Made by a program: the position numbers and the translations under genes. DNA of 43,260 nt. Source: JANOYC01 sp031428675 (GTDB taxonomy: Bacteria; Actinomycetota; Actinomycetes; Actinomycetales; Microbacteriaceae). Shown here piece by piece: positions 32,683-40,808 of the stretch; the stretch's first letter is position 1, and each line of letters opens with the position of its first letter. Where the stretch lies: NCBI GenBank assembly GCA_031428675.1, contig JANOYC010000173.1, forward strand, positions 1 to 43,260. Direction: 5' to 3'. The notes beneath the pieces were generated by a model, which was not told the DNA's origin, did not search any database, and worked only from the letters and a program-made list of their open reading frames with translations.

Positions 32683-34263
32683 TCACTCCGTGGCTTCGAT
32701 GCGCGGGAACAGTGCGTCAAGCGCTCCCACACGAGCGCCGGCGGGCAACTGCCCCCAGTGTCCGGCGTCGACAATCACCTGGTCGGTGATCTTGCCGAGT
32801 TCGGTGAATGCGCCGATCGCATGCCAGAGCTTGTCTGTGGCGATCGGGATGACCGGCGACAGCAGCACCGCGAGAGCTCGCAGCCCCTCGACTGCCGTGT
32901 ACAGCACAGTCCCGAGCCGCTCGCGTGTTTCATCAGATTTCGCAAGAACCCACGGTTGCTGAATCGTGATGTAGCCGTTGAGCTCATCGACGATCGTCCA
33001 GATCGCCGCGATTGCGTCGTGAATGGCGAGTCGCTGGATGGCTTCATCGGCGGCGGACGCGGCATCCGCAACGGTCTTCTGGATGGCACGGTCAGCATCG
33101 GTGTACTCGATAGCCGCCGGAACAAGACCGTCGTAGTAGCGCGCGACCATCGCAACGACGCGGGAGGCGAGGTTTCCGAAGCCGTTGGCAAGCTCGGACT
33201 GGTAGCGGGCGCTCAGTTCTTCCCAGCTGAACGATCCGTCTTGCCCGAAATTGATGGCGCTCATGAAGTAGTAGCGGAAGGCGTCAGAACCGAAGGTGTC
33301 GGTGATGTCCGACGGCGCGATGCCGGTGAGTTTCGACTTCGACATCTTCTCTCCGCCGACGAGCAGCCAACCATGGCCGAACACGCGGGTGGGCGGCTCG
33401 AGACCGGCCGCCATCAGCATGGCTGGCCAGATGACCGCGTGGAAGCGCGCAATGTCCTTACCGACGAGCTGCACAGCGGGCCATCGACGGCGGAAGGTGT
33501 CGTCGTCGGAGCCGTAGCCGATCGCGGTGATGTAGTTGAGGAGCGCGTCGAACCACACATACAGCACGTGACTGTCGTCCCAGGGAATCGTGATTCCCCA
33601 GTCGAAGCTCGAACGCGAGACCGACAGGTCGGACAATCCTTGCTTGACGAACTGGATGATCTCGTTGCGCACGCTGGCCGGCTGGATGAAGTCGGGGCGC
33701 GACTCATAGAGGTCGAGCAGGCGCTCCTGGAAGTCGCTCATGCGGAAGAAGTAGTTGGTCTCCTTGAGCACTTCGACAGGCCGTCCGTGGATGCGGCAGA
33801 CATGCTGCCCGACGAACTCTCCGACGGTGTTCACGAGGAGATCGTCGAGTTGCTTGTACTCCTCGCACCCAACGCAGTAGTAGCCCTCGTAGACGCCCGA
33901 GTAGATGAATCCGTCGTCGTAGAGCTTCTGCAAGAAGGTGGTGACGGCGGTTTCGTGGCGCTCGTCGGTGGTGCGGATGAAGTCGTCGTTCTGGATGTTG
34001 ATCGTCTGGAGCAAAGGCAACCACGCCTCATCGACGAGCTTGTCCGCCCACGCCTGAGGGGTGGTGTCGTTCGCGATGGCGGTGCGGAGGATCTTCTGTC
34101 CGTGCTCGTCGGTGCCGGTAAGCAACCAGGTGTCGTCACCGCTCTGGCGATGCCAGCGCGCAAGGAGGTCAGCCGCAACTTCGGTGTACGCGTGCCCGAT
34201 GTGGGGAACGTCGTTGACATAGAAGATGGGCGTCGCAATATAGAAGGAATCGCCGGCGGCCAT
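32683..34263 (-). CDS. metG: Methionyl-tRNA synthetase
   Basis: Charges tRNA-Met for initiation and elongation. The 526-residue class I enzyme begins AAGDSFYIATPIFYVNDVPHIGHAY (HIGH at 21-24) and has the KMSKS loop near residue 303 (GGEKMSKSKLTG). One short cysteine pair in YCVGCEEYK and one Cys in HVCRIHGRPVE appear instead of the double-knuckle form, followed by the alpha-helical anticodon-binding domain. There is no C-terminal tRNA-binding OB domain, as usual in actinobacteria. I chose the ATG at 34263 because TAGGAT lies seven bases upstream and no SD is present; an ATG at 34272 overlaps that box. With no leader, no riboswitch or T-box can act here. Confidence 0.96.
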   Translation of the reverse strand: MAAGDSFYIATPIFYVNDVPHIGHAYTEVAADLLARWHRQSGDDTWLLTGTDEHGQKILRTAIANDTTPQAWADKLVDEAWLPLLQTINIQNDDFIRTTDERHETAVTTFLQKLYDDGFIYSGVYEGYYCVGCEEYKQLDDLLVNTVGEFVGQHVCRIHGRPVEVLKETNYFFRMSDFQERLLDLYESRPDFIQPASVRNEIIQFVKQGLSDLSVSRSSFDWGITIPWDDSHVLYVWFDALLNYITAIGYGSDDDTFRRRWPAVQLVGKDIARFHAVIWPAMLMAAGLEPPTRVFGHGWLLVGGEKMSKSKLTGIAPSDITDTFGSDAFRYYFMSAINFGQDGSFSWEELSARYQSELANGFGNLASRVVAMVARYYDGLVPAAIEYTDADRAIQKTVADAASAADEAIQRLAIHDAIAAIWTIVDELNGYITIQQPWVLAKSDETRERLGTVLYTAVEGLRALAVLLSPVIPIATDKLWHAIGAFTELGKITDQVIVDAGHWGQLPAGARVGALDALFPRIEATE

Positions 34264-34270
34264 GCTGAAC

Positions 34271-34276
34271 ATCCTA
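34271..34276 (-). promoter_or_regulatory. -10 box, leaderless start of metG
   Basis: TAGGAT on the minus strand with seven bases to the ATG at 34263. It lies within the 72-base gap behind the oxidoreductase gene and makes metG the head of the metG-tatD-rsmA unit. Confidence 0.6.
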
Positions 34277-34289
34277 AACGGGGCCGAGT

Positions 34290-34329
34290 CGTGCTCTTTG
34301 CGCGCCGCGAGGTGCCGCGCTCGAGCACG
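34290..34329 (-). terminator. GC-rich hairpin between the oxidoreductase gene and metG
   Basis: CGTGCTC (34290-34296) pairs with GAGCACG (34323-34329), and inside it GCGCG pairs with CGCGC (34300-34304 with 34316-34320). It starts six bases after the end of the oxidoreductase gene in its direction of transcription. No T tract follows, so termination would need another mechanism. Confidence 0.4.
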
Positions 34330-34335
34330 GTCTGC

Positions 34336-35334
34336 TCAGGGGCGTTGTTCGGCCAAGTCTCTCGCTTTCTGCCCTGTCGCGCGCACCCGCTGGTACGGGT
34401 AGTTCACGGGCTCCATTCCGATGACGACCTTGCCTCGGGAGTGCAGCTTCTCCAGATCGTCATACGCGGCCTGAATATCCTCCATGGGGTAGAACCCCGA
34501 AATGAGCAAGCTCAACTGATGATCGGCAATTGACTGGGCAATGGTCGCGACGATCCTCATATCGGCGCCGTCGCTGTCCTGTCCAAGCACGCCCCTCACC
34601 TCGAGTGCCTTGCGGTCGTCGCTCGTCGCCACCCGCCGGGCGCTGATTCCGAGCTCTGCCGCGAGTTCGTGCGCATTCGACCCGTAATTGTCGATGTATG
34701 CCGTCGGCGACGTCGGCGACGCCTGTCGAATGCGATCGGCGATTCCGTCCCCATAGAGCACCGGGGTGACCCCGAGGGATCGCAAGTAGTCGAAGTTGCG
34801 AGCGCTGCACGTTCCGATGACTGTCGCGCCCCGAGCTCGCGCGAGCTGTATCTGCAGAGAGCCCACTGCGCCAGCTGCTGCCGACACAATGAGCACATCG
34901 CCCTTGCCCACCCCGACCGCGCGAAGCAGCTCCTCCGCCGTGACACTCGCGAGGTAGAGACCGCCGGCAACCTCCCAGTCGAGGAGGTCGGGCTTCCGGA
35001 TGACGAAACTCTCCGGTACGACGACATAGTCGGCCTGGGCGGCAAGAACGGCGTGACCGATAACGTCAGTCTTCGCCTTTACACTCGTGACGCCGCTGCC
35101 GACCGAGACGACGATGCCGGCAAAGTCCGTTCCTTGCCCGTGCGGCGGTTGAGCGGTGACCTCGGCACGGAACTTGCCTTGACGAATGAATGCGTCGATG
35201 TGGTTGATGCCGGCGACAACGACCTTCACGAGAACTTCGCCCGGACCGGGGGCGGGTATCTCTCCCTGAATTACCTCGAGATTGTCGACCCCGCCGTACC
35301 CGTTGACCACCACTGACCTCGCACCTTTGCGCAT
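34336..35334 (-). CDS. Zinc-free quinone oxidoreductase-like (MDR superfamily) protein
   Basis: NADP-dependent oxidoreductase of the medium-chain dehydrogenase group, 332 residues. The N-terminal GroES-like domain has GEVLVKVVVAGINHIDAFIRQG and HGQGTDFAGIVVSVGSGV (no catalytic zinc-ligand cysteines, so a quinone-reductase type rather than an alcohol dehydrogenase). The Rossmann part has VLIVSAAAGAVGSLQIQLARARG (about 150-172), the NADP-binding AAGAVGS. The C-terminus has MEDIQAAYDDLEKLHSRGKVVI, the usual closing block. The start at 35334 is set by GGAGG five bases upstream. It is inserted between rsmI and metG; its substrate is unknown. A palindrome upstream may be an operator. Confidence 0.9.
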   Translation of the reverse strand: MRKGARSVVVNGYGGVDNLEVIQGEIPAPGPGEVLVKVVVAGINHIDAFIRQGKFRAEVTAQPPHGQGTDFAGIVVSVGSGVTSVKAKTDVIGHAVLAAQADYVVVPESFVIRKPDLLDWEVAGGLYLASVTAEELLRAVGVGKGDVLIVSAAAGAVGSLQIQLARARGATVIGTCSARNFDYLRSLGVTPVLYGDGIADRIRQASPTSPTAYIDNYGSNAHELAAELGISARRVATSDDRKALEVRGVLGQDSDGADMRIVATIAQSIADHQLSLLISGFYPMEDIQAAYDDLEKLHSRGKVVIGMEPVNYPYQRVRATGQKARDLAEQRP

Positions 35335-35343
35335 GTCGACCTC

Positions 35344-35356
35344 CACGATCATCGTG
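35344..35356. promoter_or_regulatory. Inverted repeat upstream of the oxidoreductase gene
   Basis: CACGAT-C-ATCGTG, six-base arms around one base, lies just ahead of the GGAGG SD on the minus strand, in the 73-base gap to rsmI. It is the only clear symmetry in that gap and could be a repressor site; no cognate regulator is adjacent. Confidence 0.35.
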
Positions 35357-35407
35357 CTCTGCGCTGGCCCCAATCGGTACCTCGCTCGGCCCTCGTGGAG
35401 CGAACTG

Positions 35408-36235
35408 TCAGTTTCGGCCGTCGCGCTCGCGAGCCGCGAGCGCGCCTTCATAAAGATCCCGCTTGCTCAGTCCAGTTGCCTCGGCGACCGCCGCGGTGGC
35501 GTCTTTGATGCGCATGCCGGAGGCCAGGAGTTCATCGACGCGCGCGAGCGCGCCCGCGAGGTCGGGCACCGCATCGCCAGCGCCGTCGACCACGATGCAG
35601 ATCTCGCCTCGCGCCCCCGACGAGAACCGTTGAACGAGATAATCGAGGGTTCCGCGCGCGACCTCCTCGTGCAGTTTGGTCAGTTCGCGGCATACCGCTG
35701 CTCGGCGCTCGCCGCCGAACGCCTCCGCGAAATCACGCAAACTTTCGGCCAGCCGGTGCGGCGACTCGAAGAAGACCATGGTCCGGCGCTCGGCCGCGAG
35801 CGCTGCGAGCGCCGATACTCGCCCCTTGCGTGCCACGAAGCCCTCGAAACTGAACCGGTCGGTCGGCAATCCCGAGAGTGCGAGCGCGGTGAGCACCGCA
35901 CTCGGTCCGGGGATCGCCGTCACCGTGACCCCAGCAGCGGCAGCGGCAGCGACGAGAGGAAAGCCCGGGTCGCTGATTGCCGGCATCCCCGCATCGGTGA
36001 GCACGAGCACGTCAACGCTCCGCGCGAGTTCAACGATCTCCGCCGCCTTCTCGCTCTCGTTGTGTTCGTGCAGGGCCACGAGCCTCGGGCGATTGTCCAC
36101 GCCCAGCGCCCTCATCAACTGGATGGCGGTGCGCGTGTCTTCGGCGGCGATGACCTCGGCGTTGCCGAGCGCCTCGATGAGTCGCCGGGATGCGTCCCCG
36201 AGATTGCCGATCGGCGTTGCCGCGAGGATGATCAC
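35408..36235 (-). CDS. rsmI: 16S rRNA (cytidine1402-2'-O)-methyltransferase RsmI
   Basis: Methylates the ribose of C1402 in the decoding centre of 16S rRNA. The 275-residue SAM-dependent enzyme of the tetrapyrrole-methylase fold shows AATPIGNLGDASRRLIEAL at the N-terminus, AAEDTRTAIQLMRALG, LVLTDAGMPAISDPGFPLV, AIPGPSAVLTALALSGLP, and MVFFESPHRLAESL, then a C-terminal Ala/Arg-rich helix. Length is normal. GTG start with GACAAT six bases ahead and no SD. It is divergent from pmt with only 40 bases between the start codons; the rsmI-pmt neighbourhood is conserved in actinobacteria. Confidence 0.95.
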   Translation of the reverse strand: MIILAATPIGNLGDASRRLIEALGNAEVIAAEDTRTAIQLMRALGVDNRPRLVALHEHNESEKAAEIVELARSVDVLVLTDAGMPAISDPGFPLVAAAAAAGVTVTAIPGPSAVLTALALSGLPTDRFSFEGFVARKGRVSALAALAAERRTMVFFESPHRLAESLRDFAEAFGGERRAAVCRELTKLHEEVARGTLDYLVQRFSSGARGEICIVVDGAGDAVPDLAGALARVDELLASGMRIKDATAAVAEATGLSKRDLYEGALAARERDGRN

Positions 36236-36241
36236 CCCGCC

Positions 36242-36269
36242 ATTGTCCCAGACCGCCCGTCGGTACGAT
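36242..36269. promoter_or_regulatory. Compact divergent promoters of rsmI and pmt
   Basis: Minus strand GACAAT (36242-36247) is six bases before the rsmI GTG. Plus strand TACGAT (36264-36269) is six bases before the pmt GTG, with TTGTCC (36243-36248) as a possible -35 at a 15-base spacing. The pmt -35 and the rsmI -10 use the same bases, so the two promoters probably exclude each other. Confidence 0.45.
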
Positions 36270-36275
36270 TGCTCC

Positions 36276-37901
36276 GTGACCGATGGTACGCAACGCGACT
36301 TCGACGCGATGCTTGACCCGCCAGCGGCGACCACACCGCAACGCTCCGTTCGGACCCGCCCCGACGAATGGTGGGATCGGATCTCGGCACAGCACCGCGT
36401 CTGGTGGCTGCGCGGAATCTGGGCGCTCATCATGGCGGTCGCCGCGTTCTCGCGATTGTGGAACATCGGCTCACCGGACGCGCTCGTCTTCGATGAGACT
36501 TTCTACGTCAAAGACGCCTGGACACTCGTTCATCTCGGCTACGAGTCGACGTGGCCGGCAAAATTCGACTCGTCCTTCGCCGCGGGGAACACCGACCGCT
36601 ACACCACGACGCCATCGTTCGTCGTACATCCGCCGCTCGGCAAGTGGCTGATCGGTGTGGGAATGCTCGCCCTCGGCGCGGACAATCCGGTGGGCTGGCG
36701 CATTTCGACCGCCGTCGTCGGCATTCTCGCGGTCGCCCTCATCATGCTCGTCGCGCGGGCACTGTTTCACTCCAACCTGATCGCGGTCCTCGCCGGTGGC
36801 CTGTTCGCGATCGACGGCAACGCGATCGTGATGAGCCGGGTCGCGATTCTCGACAATTTCGTCATGTTTTTCGCTCTCCTGGGGTTCGGCGCGATCGTGC
36901 TTGACCGTCGACAGGCAGTCGAGAAGGTGGCGCTCTGGGCGGCGGCACGCTCTCCCGGTGAATCGAGTCTCGACTTCGGCCCGTCCATCTGGTGGCGACC
37001 GTGGCTCGTGGCCGCCGGCGTCGCCTTCGGCCTGACCGCGGGCGTGAAGTGGAGCGGACTGTACTTCCTCGCCGGGTTCGCGGTGTACACCGTGGCCGTC
37101 GACGCGCTGGCGCGGCGTCGCGCCGGTGTGGCGTACTGGATCACCGGGTCGATCTGGAAGCAGGCCCCGATCAATTTCCTGCTCACCGTTCCGGTCGCTG
37201 TCGGCGCCTACCTCGCGACCTGGACGGGCTGGTTCCTTTCGACGAGCGGCTACGACCGACGATGGGCGGAAACCGCCGGCCGCGCGTGGGAGGGCGCTCT
37301 CGCCTGGGTTCCTCTCGACCTGCAGAGCCTCTGGCATTTCCACGCCAGCGTCTACACGTACCACGTGGGCGAGAACACTCCCCACCCCTACGCCGCAAAC
37401 CCGCTTGGCTGGTTGTTCCTCATCCGTCCAACGGCGATGTATTACCGAGGATCGACACGGGGTGAGAACGGTTGTGCCGTCGACTACTGCGGTGAGAGCA
37501 TCACCGGACTTGCCAACCCGCTGATCTGGTGGGCCGCGACGGCAGCGGCCCTCTATCTCGTCTATCGGCTCATCCGCTTGCGGGAGTGGCGCGTTGGACT
37601 CGTGCTGGCCGGTTTGGCGATCAGCTACCTGCCCTGGCTGCTGTATCTCGAGCGCACTGTGTACATGTTCTACACGATCACCCTCGAGCCCTACCTCATC
37701 CTCGGACTTGCCTACACGGTGAGCCTCGTACTCGGTAGCCCCGATGACGATCGGCGCACGCGCTCACTGGCGATCAGGCTCGTGCTGGCGTTCCTCGTTG
37801 TCGCCGTTTTGCTCAGCGTCTTCTTCTGGCCGCTGTGGAGCGCTGTACAGATCGACTTTGCCTATCTGCGCGCTCATTGGTGGCTACCCAGTTGGCGCTA
37901 G
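36276..37901 (+). CDS. pmt: Protein O-mannosyltransferase (GT39)
   Basis: Polytopic membrane enzyme that transfers mannose from polyprenyl-phosphate mannose to Ser/Thr of proteins being secreted by Sec. The 541 residues begin with a soluble segment, then WWLRGIWALIMAVAAFSRLW as the first helix. The essential acidic pair is in the first outer loop (LVFDETFYVKDAW), followed by HPPLGKWLIGVGM, SRVAILDNFVMFF, VKWSGLYFLAGF and a C-terminal block with YLPWLLYLERTVYMFYTITLEPY. About ten helices in all, as in the family. It starts with GTG six bases after TACGAT, without SD. Substrates would be secreted glycoproteins; none is in the window apart from candidates such as the Pro/Thr-rich subtilase linker. 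Confidence 0.95.
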   Translation: MTDGTQRDFDAMLDPPAATTPQRSVRTRPDEWWDRISAQHRVWWLRGIWALIMAVAAFSRLWNIGSPDALVFDETFYVKDAWTLVHLGYESTWPAKFDSSFAAGNTDRYTTTPSFVVHPPLGKWLIGVGMLALGADNPVGWRISTAVVGILAVALIMLVARALFHSNLIAVLAGGLFAIDGNAIVMSRVAILDNFVMFFALLGFGAIVLDRRQAVEKVALWAAARSPGESSLDFGPSIWWRPWLVAAGVAFGLTAGVKWSGLYFLAGFAVYTVAVDALARRRAGVAYWITGSIWKQAPINFLLTVPVAVGAYLATWTGWFLSTSGYDRRWAETAGRAWEGALAWVPLDLQSLWHFHASVYTYHVGENTPHPYAANPLGWLFLIRPTAMYYRGSTRGENGCAVDYCGESITGLANPLIWWAATAAALYLVYRLIRLREWRVGLVLAGLAISYLPWLLYLERTVYMFYTITLEPYLILGLAYTVSLVLGSPDDDRRTRSLAIRLVLAFLVVAVLLSVFFWPLWSAVQIDFAYLRAHWWLPSWR

Positions 37902-37955
37902 CCGTTTTGTTACGGTCCGTGGCGACATCCGCCGGAACGGTCAGCGAGGCGCCGG

Positions 37956-37961
37956 TAGCCT
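37956..37961 (+). promoter_or_regulatory. -10 box, leaderless start of metY
   Basis: TAGCCT with six bases (GTGAGG) to the ATG at 37968. GAGG abuts the ATG and is too close to act as a normal SD. Confidence 0.55.
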
Positions 37962-37967
37962 GTGAGG

Positions 37968-39260
37968 ATGTCCGATCGCGAATATGGCTTCCGCACGAGA
38001 GCAATCCACGCCGGGAACATCCCCGACCCCGTCACCGGTGCCCGCGCGCTGCCGATCTACCAGACGAGCGCATTTGTCTTCGACGACACCGCGGATGCCG
38101 CGGCTCGCTTCGCCCTGCAGAAATACGGCAACATCTACTCCCGCTTGGCCAATCCCACCGTCGCGAGCTTCGAAGAGCGCATCGCGAGCCTCGAGGGCGG
38201 ACTCGGCGCGGTCGCAACCGCGAGCGGGCTCTCGGCGCAGTTCATCACGTTTGCGTCGCTCGCGGGCGCCGGCGACCACATCGTCGCGTCGGCGAGCCTC
38301 TATGGCGGCTCGATCACCCAGCTCGACGTGACCTTGCGCCGATTCGGTGTCGAGACGACCTTCGTGCACAGCTCCGACCCAGCCGACTACGCCGCGGCGA
38401 TCACCGACAAGACGAAGCTGATCTTCGCTGAGATCGTTGCGAACCCCTCCGGCGAGATCGCCGACATCGAGGGACTCGCGGATGTCGCCCACGCGCACCA
38501 CTTGCCGCTCATCGTTGACTCGACGATTGCCACGCCGTATCTCAACCGTCCGATCGAGTGGGGCGCGGATGTCGTCATCCATTCGGCCACTAAGTTCCTC
38601 GGCGGCCATGGCACGACCTTGGGCGGCGTGGTCGTTGAATCAGGCCGCTTCCACTGGGCGAACGAGCATTTCCCGCTGTTCGACCAACCGGTTCCGAGTT
38701 ACGGCGGGCTCAATTGGCACGGCAACTTCGGCGAATACGCCTTCCTCACCCGTCTGCGCGCCGAGCAGCTTCGCGACATCGGACCGACACTCGCTCCCCA
38801 CTCGGCGTTCCTGCTCGCGCAGGGGGTTGAAACGTTGCCGTTCCGTATCCAAGCGCACGTCGACAACGCCCGCATCGTCGCCGAGTGGTTGAAGAATGAC
38901 TCGCGCATCGACTACGTCAACTGGGCAGGGCTCCCCGAGCACCAGCACTTCGAGCGTGGTCTCAAGTACCTGCCGAAGGGCCCCGGCTCGGTCTTCAGCT
39001 TCGGCGTGAAGGGCGGACGCGAGGTCGGCCAGACGTTCATCGAGTCGCTCAACCTTGCCAGCCACCTCGCGAATATTGGTGACGCGAAGACGCTTGTGAT
39101 TCATCCCGCGTCGACAACGCACGCGCAACTGACCGAACAGCAGCTCATCGACGCGGGCGTCGGCGCGGGCCTCGTGCGTCTCAGCGTGGGAATAGAAGAC
39201 CCCGAAGATATCGTTTACGACCTTGACCAAGCACTCACCCGCGCGACGGAAGGCAAATAA
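37968..39260 (+). CDS. metY: O-acetylhomoserine sulfhydrylase (PLP-dependent)
   Basis: Forms homocysteine from O-acetylhomoserine and sulfide, the direct sulfhydrylation branch of methionine synthesis; the enzyme is a cytoplasmic PLP tetramer. The 430 residues begin FRTRAIHAGNIPDPVTGARALPIYQTSAFVF (GxxPxPxTGAR block), then SRLANPTVASFEERIASLEGG and GLSAQFITFASLAGAGDHIV. The PLP lysine is Lys209 in HSATKFLGGHGTTLGG. Near the C-terminus come VIHPASTTHAQLTEQQ and RLSVGIEDPEDIVYDLDQAL. Its length (430) is that of MetY rather than MetB/MetC (about 390). The CoA-binding gene starts on the last base of its stop codon. No riboswitch space exists upstream. Confidence 0.94.
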   Translation: MSDREYGFRTRAIHAGNIPDPVTGARALPIYQTSAFVFDDTADAAARFALQKYGNIYSRLANPTVASFEERIASLEGGLGAVATASGLSAQFITFASLAGAGDHIVASASLYGGSITQLDVTLRRFGVETTFVHSSDPADYAAAITDKTKLIFAEIVANPSGEIADIEGLADVAHAHHLPLIVDSTIATPYLNRPIEWGADVVIHSATKFLGGHGTTLGGVVVESGRFHWANEHFPLFDQPVPSYGGLNWHGNFGEYAFLTRLRAEQLRDIGPTLAPHSAFLLAQGVETLPFRIQAHVDNARIVAEWLKNDSRIDYVNWAGLPEHQHFERGLKYLPKGPGSVFSFGVKGGREVGQTFIESLNLASHLANIGDAKTLVIHPASTTHAQLTEQQLIDAGVGAGLVRLSVGIEDPEDIVYDLDQALTRATEGK

Positions 39261-39856
39261 TGGCGAACACGACTCTCGAGGCGGCATCGACGGGCGACGT
39301 CGTAACGGCGCAACTCGCGAACGGGCTCAGCTGTGACCTGCCCGCCGACTCCCCCCTCGCGAAACTACTGAAGTCGCAGCGCACCTGGGTCGGGCCGAGC
39401 GCCAAAGAACGCCTCGCGATCCTGCGCGGAGCGAAGTCGATCGCGATCGTCGGTGCCAGCCCGAACTCGACCCGCTCGAGCTACTTCGTTTCCACCTACC
39501 TGCTGCAGTCCAGCGACTACCGTGTCTACTTCGTGAACCCAATGGTCGACGAGATCCTCGGCCAGAAGTCCTACAAGTCGCTCGCCGATCTGCCGGAGGT
39601 GCCCGACATCGTCGACGTATTCCGCAAAGGAAGCGACATCCCATCGGTCGTCGACGACGTCGTAGCGATCGGTGCGAAGACGATCTGGGTGCAGCTCGGC
39701 ATCTGGAACCAGGATGCCGCGGTCTACGCAGAATCCCAAGGACTCACGGTCGTCATGGACCGGTGCATCAAGATCGAGCACGCTCGGTTCAACGGCGGCC
39801 TGCACTTGCTCGGTTTCGACACCGGTCAGATCACCGCTCGCAAGACGATACGCTGA
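39260..39856 (+). CDS. CoA-binding domain (YccU-like) protein
   Basis: Small Rossmann-fold protein of 198 residues, of the CoA_binding_2 family, whose role is not settled. After an N-terminal extension of about 50 residues, AKSIAIVGASPNSTRSSYFVSTYLLQSSDYRVYFVNP gives the nucleotide-binding core (key IAIVGASPN). YKSLADLPEVPDIVDVFR, IWVQLGIWNQDAAVYAESQGL and VMDRCIKIEHAR follow; the last block, with Cys and His, is typical. It begins inside the metY stop codon (one-base overlap), so the two are co-translated. This link is common in actinobacteria and points to a sulfur or acyl-CoA related function. Confidence 0.9.
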   Translation: MANTTLEAASTGDVVTAQLANGLSCDLPADSPLAKLLKSQRTWVGPSAKERLAILRGAKSIAIVGASPNSTRSSYFVSTYLLQSSDYRVYFVNPMVDEILGQKSYKSLADLPEVPDIVDVFRKGSDIPSVVDDVVAIGAKTIWVQLGIWNQDAAVYAESQGLTVVMDRCIKIEHARFNGGLHLLGFDTGQITARKTIR

Positions 39857-39920
39857 TCGCCCTCAGCCAGCTGCATTACGTCGCGTTTCGGGTCGGCATG
39901 ACGGGCGCCCCAACGCTGGG

Positions 39921-39926
39921 TAGCGT
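39921..39926 (+). promoter_or_regulatory. -10 box, leaderless start of the sulfurtransferase gene
   Basis: TAGCGT, six bases before the ATG at 39933, without SD. It is identical to the -10 of the ABM gene. Confidence 0.55.
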
Positions 39927-39932
39927 GTGTTT

Positions 39933-40808
39933 ATGACCGTCCCAGCTCCAGCAACACACGTCGTCACGACCGATTGGCTCGCCGAACACCTCGGTGAACC
40001 GGGCGTCGTTGTGCTTGACGCGACCGTGCTCTTCGTCACCGAGCCACGCCCGAGTTACGTGAGCGGCCACGAGTTGTTCCTCCTCGACGGCCACATTCCC
40101 GGAGCGTATTTCGCGGACGTCATCGACGAGTTCTCCGATCCCCTCGGGACGCATCCGTTCACCAAGCCCGATGCTCAACGCTTTGCCCTCGCCGCTGGCG
40201 CACTCGGCATCGACAACACGAAGACCGTCATCGTCTACGACTCCGCTGTAGGCCAGTGGGCCGCACGCATCTGGTGGTTGTTCCGTGCGTTCGGTTTCGA
40301 CAACGTCGCGGTCCTCGACGGCGGTTTCACCAAATGGCGCCTCGAAGACCGCCCCACCGACATCGGCCACCACGAACCGGTCCCGGCTACCTTCACCACT
40401 CACGAGCGCCCCGAACTCTGGGCTGACAAGACCCTCGTGCAGAACGTCAGCGCCGGTGTCGTTCCTGGCTCGCTGGTCTGCGCACTTCCGCCCAAGGAGT
40501 TCTCCGGTGAGCAGCCCACGCGGGCTCGCGCCGGTCATATCCCGGGCAGCGTCAATCTTCCCGCCGGTCGCCTGGTGCACCGCGACACCCGCACACTGTT
40601 GCCGGCAAAAGACCTCGCGGCGAGCTTTCCGATTGAGCCACTGCTCTCCAGCGAACTCGTCGTGGCCTACTGCAACGGGGGCATCGCCGCAGCTGCCGGC
40701 GCGCTCGCACTCACGGTGCTCGGTCACCAGAACGTCGCCGTGTACGACGGGTCGCTGAACGAATGGGCGGCCGACCCGGCCGCTCCGCTCGCGACGATTT
40801 CGGCCTAG
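39933..40808 (+). CDS. Tandem-rhodanese sulfurtransferase (SseA/mercaptopyruvate type)
   Basis: Moves sulfane sulfur from thiosulfate or 3-mercaptopyruvate to acceptors. The 291 residues hold two rhodanese domains. The N-terminal one is inactive but structural (HIPGAYFADVIDEFSDPLG, TVIVYDSAVGQWAARIWWLFRAFGF, VAVLDGGFTKW). The C-terminal active one has HIPGSVNLPAGRLV and the catalytic Cys247 in AYCNGGIAAAAGALAL. The active loop CNGGIAA differs from the CRxGx[RT] of thiosulfate and CGSGVTA of mercaptopyruvate enzymes, so I do not assign a donor. A PP-rich stretch separates the domains. The start at 39933 follows TAGCGT. Its stop overlaps that of the opposing DUF255 gene by four bases. Placement behind metY suggests a role in sulfur supply. 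Confidence 0.9.
   Translation: MTVPAPATHVVTTDWLAEHLGEPGVVVLDATVLFVTEPRPSYVSGHELFLLDGHIPGAYFADVIDEFSDPLGTHPFTKPDAQRFALAAGALGIDNTKTVIVYDSAVGQWAARIWWLFRAFGFDNVAVLDGGFTKWRLEDRPTDIGHHEPVPATFTTHERPELWADKTLVQNVSAGVVPGSLVCALPPKEFSGEQPTRARAGHIPGSVNLPAGRLVHRDTRTLLPAKDLAASFPIEPLLSSELVVAYCNGGIAAAAGALALTVLGHQNVAVYDGSLNEWAADPAAPLATISA

Noticed and set aside
32668..34533. Plus-strand frame of 621 codons over metG
   Set aside because: Valine/Asp-rich antisense frame covering a complete MetRS with HIGH and KMSKS motifs.
37902..37967. SAM riboswitch or other leader element upstream of metY
   Set aside because: Only 66 bases lie before the start and the -10 box is six bases from the ATG, leaving no room for a leader.
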